Shown one piece after another: positions 1 to 11,500 of a stretch of DNA of 64,000 bases (positions are counted from its first letter, which is position 1; the number at the start of each line of letters is the position of its first letter). The stretch comes from Myrica gale (Eukaryota; Streptophyta; Magnoliopsida; Fagales; Myricaceae). The DNA is taken from the NCBI GenBank assembly GCA_963930655.1, contig OZ005608.1, forward strand, positions 19,679,271 to 19,743,270, read 5' to 3'. The notes below the pieces were generated by a model that saw only the letters and a list, made by a program, of their open reading frames with translations, was not told where the DNA came from and searched no databases. The position numbers and the translations under genes were made by a program.

Positions 1-3000
1 AATGGTCATGGGTGGCGGATTGTGATCCAGGTATTTAAAGAGGTGGTCTCTTCCTTCAGTCGACGTAAGATGGTGCCTCAGGGTGCTGTCGGAGTGCGTT
101 CTAACATTTCCTTAGCTAACGCTGTTAAGTCCGAAATGTATTTCGCGGTAGGCGGCGAGAAAGGTCCTTTTCGCAATAGTGAGGAAGGTAAATTTTTGAA
201 GGAAGGTGAAACGCCGTCTACCGTTGCAGAGGCTGGCGGCATACTGATGTCGCGTGCGAAGCCGAAGATGTTGCATGCAAAACAGGTGGGTGGCTCTTAT
301 GTTCCCAAGGGGGACGCATTTAAGGCAGTTAAGGCTGACGTGACTTTGGGTGATTGTTTTTGTTTGAAGCATTTTCGAGATAGGCTAGTATTTTTAAAGT
401 TGGAGCTGAACAGACGTTTTCTCGCGATGGGCAAGATGGGTGATTGCTTGGTTCAGTCGAAGGGTGGGTTTGGGCTTGTGGGCCTGATGGGTCTGGTCAG
501 GAGTGGGAGCAAAGAGCTAGGCCGATTTGCACCAGTGCCCCTTTTTCACTTGGGTTTGAGTTGGGTGGCTCGTGGCCTTGTCCCTCCCCGTTGGTGGCCC
601 ACAGTGTGCTGGGTTAAGGGTCAGGTCGTTTGAGAAAGTCAGGTAGGCTGGGTAGACCCGGACTTGGTGGCGTGGAGCTTCCACGAGTCCCCGTGGAGCC
701 TGGTGGCTCGGCAAGAGGAGTCCACCCCCAGGTGTCGTCGAGTTGCCTCTTGTCGTTGCCGTCAGTGGTGGGTGGTGATGGCCCTGAGGTCCTGCCGGCA
801 CCGTAGCCTTTCCGGCAGATGTGGGTTTCTCTCGGGGAGGATCGCAGGTCACTGTGGCTCCTAGTGGCACGACAGGTGGTCTCCCCCCCAGGCGTCGTCG
901 TGCTGCATCTCGCCGGTGCCGTCTGTGGTGGGTGGTGACAGCCCTGAAGTCCCGCCGATGCTGAAGCTTCTTTCGGCAGAAGTGGGTCTTTCTCGAGACT
1001 TCTCTTCTGTGGTGCCGGAGCTATTGGTGATGCCGGAATCAATTGTTTTGGTGACAGATGAGACCGAGGCCCCCTGTGTGAGGAGTACTTGAGGCTGATG
1101 AGAGGGATGGAATTGTGGAGAGGGACTCGTTGGCTTCCGAGTTAGTTTCGGGCAGCGAGGATGGGGAGTTTTGGGTAGAACCCGAGTATGTTGCTGGGTC
1201 ATCAGTAGTTTCCTTTAGGAATGTGGAGTTTGCTGCACAGAATTTGGTTATCGGGGATTCATCTAGAGGGATGCCTTCATCCATTATGGAGGATGAGGGT
1301 TCTTGGGTTGAGGTGGGGAAGTCGACAGTGCGGGAGGTAGGGTCGAGAGTGGTTTTAGAATCTGCTATAGTGCTGGGGCAGGACGTTGTGCCTCCTCTGC
1401 CAGCTCGCAATAGAGAACTTATGTTTGTTGATTCGGCCAACCCAATTGTGGTCGTGGAACCTCTAGCAGTTTGTGCTATCCAGTGTAGAAGGGAGGACTT
1501 TAATTCCAATTTTGATTATTCTGATTGGGTGTTGGGTATGGTGACTTCATTTAGGCATTTGGTGGGCATTTCTTGTGAGGTGCATGAGGTAGATTTGGAG
1601 GCCCTATTTGCTGCTTTGGAGAAGGAGCGGGGGCATTGGTGTCCTAAGACACCTTGTAAGACGGGGAGTAAACTTACAAGAGAGTTGAAGGGGCTCAAAT
1701 CTGCGATTAACTAACTATGAGGGGAAGAAGTATGTTTCAAGAAAAAATAGAAAGGTTGGGCAGGAGTTTTGTAAGTCTAAATGAAGCTCAAAATTGTGAG
1801 TTGGAATGTACGGGGGTTGAATGATAGGGCGAAGCGCAATAATGTGGGTAATTTATTGAGGGGGTGGAAACCAGAGGTGTGCCTCCAAGAGACTAAGTTG
1901 TTGGAGGTAACGAGGGCTACTATTAGGAGTTTATAAGGGGCAGCATCTTAGATGGTGCAGTTTGTAGGCGGTTGGTGCCTCGGGTGGCATTTTAATCTTA
2001 TGGGATTCGAGGGAGTGGATATGTTGGAATCTTGTGTGGGTTCTTTTTCTATGTCGGTGATTTTTAGAAATATTGAGGATGGTGTCCAGTGGATGTTCTC
2101 GGGGGTTTATGGCCCCAATGATGATCGTTGTAGGAGATTATTATGGGAGGAGTTGACTGGAGTTTATACTTGGTGAAACCTTCCTTCGTGCATTGGAGTC
2201 GATTTCAATGTCACTAGGTTTCAAAGTGAAAGTTCTGGGTTGGGCGGGTTCGGGAGTGTGATGGTGGATTTTTCAGACTTCATTGCTGAAAATCAGTTAG
2301 TGGATATTCCGATGGCAGGCGGTACTTTCACTTGGTTGAATGGTCGTGCTTCCCAATCTTGGTCTAGACTTGATCGCTTCCTTTTTTGTGCTGATTGGGA
2401 GTCCTTTCCTGAGTTCTATCAAAGGCGACTTCCACGTTTATTTTCTGATCACTTTCCCATTTTATGTGAGATTGGTAAGCGTGGTGGGGGTAAGAAACCG
2501 TTCCGTTTTGAGAACATGTGGCTTAAGGCGGAAGGGCTTCAGGATATGGTGGGGGAGTAGTGGAGGTCTAATGATTTTGCTGGTTCCCTTAGTTTCAAGC
2601 TTCATGCTAAGTTGAAGGAGTTGAAGGCAGATCTTATTAAGTGGAACCGGGAGGTATTTGGCGATCTGAATTATAGGAAGTCTTTGTTGTTGGGTGAGTT
2701 ATCTTTGTTGGATGGGAGGGACGAGAGTGGGGATCTTGATGAGGAAGGCAAAAGACGCAAATTGGAGGTGTCTGTTGAGTTGAATACTTTGGATTGGCAT
2801 GGAGGAAACTAGCTGGAGGCAGAAGTCTCGCGCTTTGTGGCTTCAGGAGGGAGATAGGTGTACCCAGTTTTTTCATCGTATGGCCAACTCTAATCGTAGA
2901 ATTTAACTCGATTGACAGCTTGGAGGTGGATGGGGAGTTATTGGAGGACCAAGAGCTTATTTCTGAGGAGATTGTTCGCTATTATTGTTGCTTGTTTAAG

Positions 3001-5472
3001 GAGCCTTTCTCTTGGAGACCTCTTTTGGACGATTTGGCTTTCGATTCCATTTCTGGGCTTGAGGCAGATTGGCTCGAAACTGCCTTTGAGGAGGAGAATG
3101 TGGTTGGGGCGGTGAGGAGTCTTAATGGGGACAAGGCGCAGGGCCCGGATGGTTTTACTCTTGTTTTACTCCCGGGAGGTGATCAAGGGTGATGTCCTCT
3201 ATATGTTTAATGAGTTTGCGCAGCATGAGAAGTTTGTCTGAAGTCTTAATGCAACCTTCATTGTGCTGATTCCGAAGAAAGTGGGAGCGGTTGAACTGAC
3301 GGATTTTCGCCCAATTAACCTCGTGGGTGGGGTTTACAAAATATTGGCCAAGGTGTTGGCGAATAGGTTGAAGGTGGTCTTGGGTGGTATCAACTCGTCC
3401 TCTCAGAACGCGTTTGTGCAAGGTAGGCAAATTTTGGATTCCGTTCTCATCGCTAATGAGTGCATTGACTCTAGGATGTGCTCCCAAATCCCGGGCATGA
3501 TTAGCAAGTTGGATGTTCACAAGGCTTATGACCACTTGAATTGGAGTTTCATTTTATACCTCTTACGGAGGTGTGGCTTTGGGGCTCGGTGGTGCAGCTG
3601 GATCAAGTTCTGCATCTCCACTGTAACTTATTCGGTGGTTGTGAATGGGTCTTGAGGGTTGCGTCAAGGTGATCCCCTTTCCCCTGTGTTGTTCGTTATT
3701 GTCATGGAAGCATTAAGTAGCATGATGCAGGTGTTGGTTGACAATGGTTCCATTGAGGGGTTCGATGTTGGTGTTGGTGGCAAAGGCGGGGTGTGCATTT
3801 CTCATTTATTATTTGCGAATGACACTCATTCTTTGTGAGGCTGATGAGGGTCAATTTCGCAATCTTCGCTGCCTCCTTTGTTTTGAGGCGGTGTCAGGTT
3901 TGAAGATTAATCTCTCCAAGTCTAAAGTCATCCCTATTGGTAACGTTGTTAATGTGCAGTTTTGGCTACTATTTTGGGTTGTCGGGTTGCTTCTTTAGCT
4001 ATCACTTATCTGGGCCTCCCATTGGGGGCTCCCTTCAAATGTTCTCGCATTTGGAGTGATATTTTGGAGCGTACGGAGAGGAGGTTGGCGAGTTGGAAAC
4101 GGTGCTCTCTCTCCAAGGGTGGTAGAATCATGTTGATCAAGTCCACTCTTTCTTGTCTCCTCACTTATTTTGTCTCTCTTTCCTATTCCTGTTGCAGTGG
4201 CTAATAGGTTGGAGAAGCTTCAGAGGGATTTTTTATGGGGCAGTGATGATAGCGTGCAGAAATTTCACCTCGTGAAGTGGGAGAAAGTGTGTACTCCTAT
4301 TAGTTGTGGCGGGTTGGGATTGAGAAGGCTTGCCTTGTTTAATAGGGCCCTTCTTGGGAAATGACTTTGGCAACTTGGAGTAACAAGAGGCATTGCATAC
4401 AAGAGATAGCTTGTGGTGGATTGTTATCATGGAGAAATACGGTAGTGCTTTGGGTGGGTGGAACACACTTGTATGCAATGGCTCTTATGGTGTGGGTCTT
4501 TGGAAGAATATTAGCAAAGGATGTGATTCCTATGCTGAGAACACGCTTTTTGAGGTGGGCAGTGACATGAGAGTCCGTTTCTGGAAAGATCGTTGGTGCG
4601 GTGCGAGATCCTTAAAGGAGATGTTTCATTTTTTGTTTTCTCTAGCGTGCAGTAAAGACGCTATGGTTGCGGACTGTTTGGAGAGGGGTTCCGGGAGTTC
4701 TTCGTGGAATCTTCAGTTTGTTAGGAGGGCTAACGATTGGGAGTTGGAGGAGTTTTCGGCACTCTTCTCTTTACTTTACTCTAAAGTTTTGTGTAGTCAT
4801 GTTGAAGACAAGTTGAGATGGGTGAGATCCAAGAATGATGTTTTTTCGGTGAAATCTTGGTATTCATGTCTTGCTGGGGATTTTGATGAGAGCTTCCCTT
4901 GAAGACAGATTTGGAGGTCTTTAGCCCCTTCTAGGGCATCTTTCTTTGTTTGGGAAGCCGCACATGGAAGAATCATTACCACTGACAACTTGAGGAGGAG
5001 GGGAGTGAATGTGCTAGATTGGTGCTATTTTTGCAAATGTGATGGGGAGTCTGTTGTGCACATTTTACTGCACTGTTTGGTTTCTAGGGAGTTGTGGTCC
5101 TTTGTGCTCTTCATTATGGACTATGTTTGGGTGATGCCTAGGCGGGTAGCTGATGTCATGTTGTGCTGGAAAAGGGATTTTAAAGACCCTTGGGCCTTAG
5201 CTATTTGGAGAATGATCCCTACTTGTCTTTGGTGGAATTTATGGAGAGAGAGAAATAGGAGATGTTTTGAGGGTGTGGCTGCGTCCATTAGGGTCTGAGG
5301 GGCATTTTTTTGCAGTCTTTGTATTTGTGGGTGAATGCTATGTTGGGTTCTCCCTTTTTGGAGCGTTTAGATTTCATTAGTTTTCTAGCTTGTTTGGTAT
5401 AGATGTATCAGTATAGTCATTTGTACTGTTCCATCTATTCCTTTTTCTTTTAATAAAATTGCCTTACTTATT

Positions 5473-5475
<3 letters not shown>
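1..5475 (+). mobile_element. Degenerate L1-type LINE retrotransposon, 5' end off the window
   Basis: A non-LTR retrotransposon whose start lies before base 1. Bases 22-1714 carry ORF1-like sequence. An endonuclease domain opens at the ATG at 1781 (SWNVRGLN near its start, later GVYGPNDD and RFENMW). The reverse transcriptase domain runs about 3090-4010 with [20 protein letters not shown] and LRQGDPLSP, but the catalytic YADD box has become FAND near 3815. A C-terminal zinc-binding zf-RVT domain lies at 4990-5298. Many stops and frameshifts break the frame, so it is dead. The 3' end is an AATAAAATTGCC-type tail followed by an AT microsatellite rather than a clean poly(A). It sits in the UPF1 intron that precedes the exon at 5565, in the same orientation as the gene. 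Confidence 0.92.

Positions 5476-5505
<30 letters not shown>
5476..5505. repeat. (AT)n microsatellite at the LINE 3' end
   Basis: About 15 uninterrupted AT units directly abut the LINE 3' terminus. Such runs often grow out of a retrotransposon A-rich tail. The length is likely to vary between individuals. Confidence 0.9.
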
Positions 5506-5507
<2 letters not shown>

Positions 5508-5564
5508 TGTCCCTGAATGCAGGTCTTATGCTCTGTGTTCTTAAAGGTATTTATGTTTTTGCAG

Positions 5565-8500
5565 GTTCGACATCTTGACACGTCTGAAAAGAGTGAACTT
5601 CACAAGTTGCAACTACTGAAAGATGAACAAGGTCAGGAAAGGAATATTCTCATATTCTGTCTCCTTTTACAACTTCTAGAATCTTAGTCTAGCTTGTACG
5701 ATAGGTTGTCCAATGCTTCTGAGTTGAAAATTTAGAGCAGATGGTTTGATGGTTCACTAGGTTATTTGGACTTTTAACATTTTGAGCAGATGCAAACCTA
5801 TCTGGATATCTATTCTCCTGGTTATTTTTTTGTTGTCTTTCGGTCTTCTGTTAAGTTTTGTAATTTGTAGTTGTTTATGTGGATACAAATTCCAAAAGAA
5901 GTTATGGAGAATGATTTGCAAATTATAGTACGATTCTTGGAAACATATGCAACTACCAAGCCCCATGTGGCTTGCATAGCTTGCACATGTTTTGGCGGTA
6001 CTTTGCATATCATTCAATTGTTTTATTTGCTCTGGGCTGTTAGATTGTTGATTCAGGTGGGACACAACTAACAAGGGATTGGCCTTCCATGGTTATACCC
6101 ATTCATGAGAACTAGGACGTTCAGAGTTTAAGATAAGGGAAGAGAGAAAGAGCCCCGTCTGCTCCGTTATAGTATGTCAAAGTAACCACATTCAATGGCA
6201 CCACTATATAATTGGGCACATGCTGCATGGGCATTTAGTCTGGATGAATTTGATTTTCTCAACCATCATCTTTTTGTTTTGTTTTTTTCCTTTTCTTTTT
6301 CTCCCTCCTAATTGATTTTTGAGTTCCCCTTTTCATTAAGTTTTGCGTTCATTGCAATGTTTGTCACCTCGTGGAAATTTTTGTCATGGTTGGGCATTGT
6401 GTCTTGGCCTTTTGGCAGGATTCATCATATCATTTGTTGGTTTATAATGGGTTCTAGAAGCATGGGCTCGCGCTGGAGTGGGGCTGGGGTTGTCAGATTT
6501 CTTGAGTTTATGGTTCTGTGCCTAATTTGAGTGTAAAAGAGAGGCTGCAGATTTGAACTAAAATTGGTCATTTTCTTAATGGGGTTTTTTCCTCCTACCT
6601 TTTACTATGAGTTCAGGGGAACTGTCTAGCAGTGATGAGAAAAAATACAAGGCACTGAAGCGGGCAACTGAGAGAGAGATTTCTCAGAGTGCTGATGTCA
6701 TTTGCTGCACATGTGTTGGTGCTGGAGATCCTCGGTTGGCAAATTTTCGGTACCGCCAGGTTAAAATGTTTCCTATTTGTTGATGGTTTTATAGGATATG
6801 TAACTTAAAAACTTACACTTTCTATCCTTATCTTCAGGTGCTTATTGATGAGTCTACTCAGGCAACAGAACCTGAATGTCTAATACCTTTGGTTCTTGGG
6901 GCAAAGCAGGTATAGAGGTCAAATTCCAGGTTGTCATTCAACTCTACCATTTCGTGATTCGTCTTCTGACAGTAAATTACATGTTTAGGTTGTTCTAGTT
7001 GGTGACCATTGCCAACTTGGACCAGTCATTATGTGCAAAAAGGCAGCTCGTGCTGGCTTAGCGCAGTCTCTCTTTGAACGTCTTGTTCTACTTGGTGTGA
7101 AACCAATTAGATTGCAGGTAATGGGAAGAGTAAAGTTCGCTTTTGGTTGTAACTACTATAACTTGAATGTTGTTCTCAAAGTTTACCTTATTTCATTACT
7201 ATCCTTGTGGATTCTTTTTGCTCAGTATGAATCGGTTTGATTAGTTGCCTTCATAAACTTGCAGAGCACATGTGATGCGTGTGCTGTAATTGTACAGCAC
7301 TGTTGATATCATCATTACTATCCTTGTGGATTCTTTTTGCTCAGCATGAATTGGTTTGATTAGTTGCCTTCATAAAACTTACAGCAGAGCACGTGTGATG
7401 TGTGTGCCTTACTTGAACAACACTGTTGATATCATTTTTAAAGTGATTCCTTGAAAGATAATAAAAAAGCTGCTCTTTCATGTATGAAAGAAAATAATGT
7501 CAGAACGATAATAATCTCAGAACTGACCAATACCTCAGACCCATTAAACAAGGCTGAATATGAGTAGATTATTATGGAACTTAGAAACAAAACCCAAGAC
7601 CACACAGAGAGCAAATACTTTTTGTGCTTAACAGAAAAATGAAATGCTCCATCAACCTACCTGTACCCATATGTTATTCTCTATTGTACAACCAGTCACT
7701 TTATATTTTCAGTAGCCTAGCCCCCATTTGCAACCAACCTGTTGGGAATTTTGATGTGGGAATTGTTTACTATCAAAGATATGACCTTTAGGAATTTGTT
7801 TTTTTTTTTCACGGTTAGAAAGGTGGATGTGGTTCAGCTATAGTCATTAGTGATATCTGAAGTCAATTGATGGTGAGAACTTATTGCAGTTAAAAGAAAA
7901 GGCGAGATTGCAGATTATTTTTTTAACCTTTGTGCCCTTGTGCAGCAGCATTAAAGTGCGTGCACACAAGATTGGAAAAAAAAAATAGCCATTTCCCCCT
8001 CGGTATGGAGGTTGGATTAAGAATTATGAAATCTGTCCAGAACCCCTTTTTTTCATATTGCATACCCACCCTTCGTTTTACTTTTATGCAAGAACTCTGC
8101 AAGTGTGTGTAAGTGTACATGTGCTTATATTTGTGGGTTGGTTGTTGTGTGTACCTTATACCAGGTGCTGATTGTGTACATCATGGCTTATTTGTAGTGG
8201 TCATATAAATTGGCATATGTATCCTTCGCCTGTGTCAATGCTAGCGGTTACTTATGTGTCAAAATGAAGAGCTGAATTTTTTTTAGTCGTGTAGTTATTT
8301 GATGCCAACACTGAATATTCATGTTGCAAGACTGATTGGAACATTCTGTCTGAAATCCTAGGTTCAATACCGTATGCACCCATCTCTTTCAGAATTTCCT
8401 TCTAACAGCTTCTATGAAGGCACACTACAGAATGGAGTAACCGTAAATGAAAGGCAATCAACGGGCATTGACTTTCCTTGGCCTGTGCCAAATCGTCCCA

Positions 8501-11500
8501 TGTTCTTTTATGTCCAGGTATTAGAACTACCCATTAACCCTTGTGGTAGATTTTGGTCACTGTAAAACTAAGTAGATTCTACAAGGGATTGTATAGTTAG
8601 TTTATTATTGGATTTGATCTTAGCTTGGGTATCAAATCATAATTTTGATTTCTGATGCTATCATATTATTATTTGGTCTCTGAGAACTTTTAAATAGAGT
8701 CAACGAATTATTTGACATCAGTGATACTTTTTCTCGCACTGTCTGGTGTGTATTGTCAGCATGATACCTCATCTATTTTTTTTATCTTCCCCCCCGAGAT
8801 ACTGTGTTGGTAATAGGGTTATTTTATAGATGGGACAAGAGGAGATTAGTGCCAGTGGAACATCCTATCTCAATAGGACTGAGGCTGCTAATGTAGAAAA
8901 GATTGTAACTACTTTCTTAAGGAGTGGTGTTGTCCCTAGTCAGGTAATCCTTTGGATATCTTTGCTTCCGTATTTCCATAAATTCAGTATCTCTTGCTCA
9001 GTGATTAGTTATCTACCATATTCTCAGATTGGGGTGATAACACCCTACGAGGGACAAAGAGCATATATTGTGAACTATATGTCAAGAAACGGTGCTCTCA
9101 GACAGCAACTTTACAAGGAGATAGAGGTAATACATAGACTCCACCAGTGCAAATCTTTTTTTATTTTTCTCGCATTTTCTAAAAGTTGTGTTTTACTACA
9201 GGTTGCAAGTGTGGATTCATTTCAAGGAAGGGAAAAAGACTACATCATTTTGTCATGTGTGAGGAGTAATGAACATCAGGTTAGTTAATGTGATATGTGC
9301 ACTAATCTCTTCCTGTGTGCAACATCTGCATGCATCAGTTTAAATTTCTACCTGAAGACCCAAGATTGTTCCTGCTTGCCTTCTCAATAATGATGCGGTG
9401 AAATGCATATGTGTTTGATTATTATAGCTGTTGTTGCCACCAACATTTACATTGTTGTTAATGGTTATTATTCTCTTCAGATGAAGGTTTTGGCAAAGGT
9501 TATGCTCTTCAGATGTTGATGTCTTTGTGCATGGTTTTATGGTTTTGTTCATTTTGAATCCGAATTTTACACGAATTTTCAAGTGAATTAGATAGGTTAA
9601 GTGCTCTCAGTTGGAGATGGTATTGCACTTAATGCATTTAACAAGATTCAAACTACGTGTGAAGTTTTTTTTGTCAGCAGTGTGAAAGGAATGTCCTTGA
9701 GTCTTGAGAATGGTATACTGATATGCCCTCAAGGACTCTTCTATTGAATTGAAATATCAGTAACCACTGTTAAATAGGGGAGGATGAGGTCAGAGGAGGG
9801 GAGGATGATGTGATGGTTTGGCTGGGTACTAAGGACGTGGTGTTTTCTGTTAAGTCAATGTATGGTTTGCTTAGAGGTGGGGTTGGCGGTGCATGTTAGC
9901 AGTTTAACTATTGACAATCTTCGTAGTAGGTGGTATGATCATGGCTGATTGGTGTTTCTTATGCCGCTGTGGTGGGGAATCAGTTAACCATGTTTTGTTG
10001 CATTGTCCTTATGCGAGTGGGCTGTGGTCTCATGTGCTTTGTATCCTGACTCTTCAATGGGTTATGCCAGAAAAAGTGGAAGATGTGCCGTGGTGTTGGA
10101 AGAGGAGGCTTAAAGATCGTTTAGCTAAGGCTATTTGGAGAATGATACCCCATTGTATCCAGTGGTGCCAATGGCGGGAGCATAATAATAGATGTTTTGA
10201 GGACTGTTCTTTGTCTCTGGATAGGTTGCAGGGCGTATTCTTGTCTTTACTTTTTTGTTGGGCTAACTTGGTTCTTGGTTGCCCCTTTCTAGATTTCAAG
10301 GATTTCGTTAGTTTTCTAGCTTGTTTGGTTTAGTGATTTCAGTATAGTTCTTCGTCACTTTTTCTAATGAGATTGGCATATTCATCAAAAAAAAAAAGCA
10401 AGATCAAAGTCGGATAAACTTTTTAATTTCCGTATGTCTGTTTTTGCATTACTAGATGCAGCCGATTCTTTCATGTTCTCATTATTTTGTACTTGTAACA
10501 ATCAACTTAAGATGTGTTAATGGATTCTAGTTCAAATGGCATCTCCTTTTTAAGCAGCATGGGTAAGTCTGCGCACTCACCATTAAAGAAGAAGAAAGCA
10601 AGTTTGGAACCTGATGTAGAAACCTCAATTTGCTTCTTAATACTGCATACTAAAGACATCTGTGTTTTTGGGTAATTGGGAGATTTTGAATGTTGGCAAA
10701 GCATATATTAGCAGTTCCACTTCTAATTTCTGTCTGGATGTTTTTTTGAATGGTAAGATATGAGTTGACGATTGACTACTGGACCCTCTTTCTAGGGAAT
10801 TGGATTCCTTAATGATCCTCGAAGGCTCAATGTTGCTCTAACGCGTGCCCGATATGGTATTGTAATTCTGGGGAATCCTAAGGTCCTGAGCAAACAGCCG
10901 CTGTGGAATAGCTTATTGACGCACTATAAGGTATTTTTCTATTAATTTGTGCTAGTGTGGCTTATCTAACGCACTATTCTATTCCACGTGCTTTGTAGTG
11001 CCATTGGTGTTGAAATGTAAAAACTAGCAAATTAACATATCTCACAGCTTGGCCACAGTTCGTAACAAGAACTATTTTTGTTGTTTGTTTCTTAAGAAAA
11101 TTGTAAAGAAAGGCTGTAATGGCACATTTCAAATTGCCACTCTCCAAAGAACTCTCTAAGTATTCTCATTCAATGTCTTTACATTCGGGCTCTGCCCTTT
11201 TATTACATTTGACTAATAACTAATTATCAACTATAGTATTCGGCCCTTGCTAAAAGACTGTAATGTCCAGCCCATTCGGTTACACGCCAGCTCAGTAGGC
11301 CCATGAGAAGCTTCTAGCAATTCGCGAGCAAAACAGTAGCTTTTCTTTCCTTTCGTTCAGCTCTGCACCCAAGCACCCTAGCCCTCAAAATCCATTTGGT
11401 ACAATACCCCCATGATTAGAACACCTTGCCCACAAGGTGTAGCAACAATACTTGTCTCTTATCATACAACAAACATGTATTGTCACTATTGCTATCCAAT

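Noticed and set aside
112-1698. Several minus-strand open stretches opposite the LINE ORF1 region
   Set aside because: They are antisense shadows of degenerate ORF1 with no domain and biased composition.
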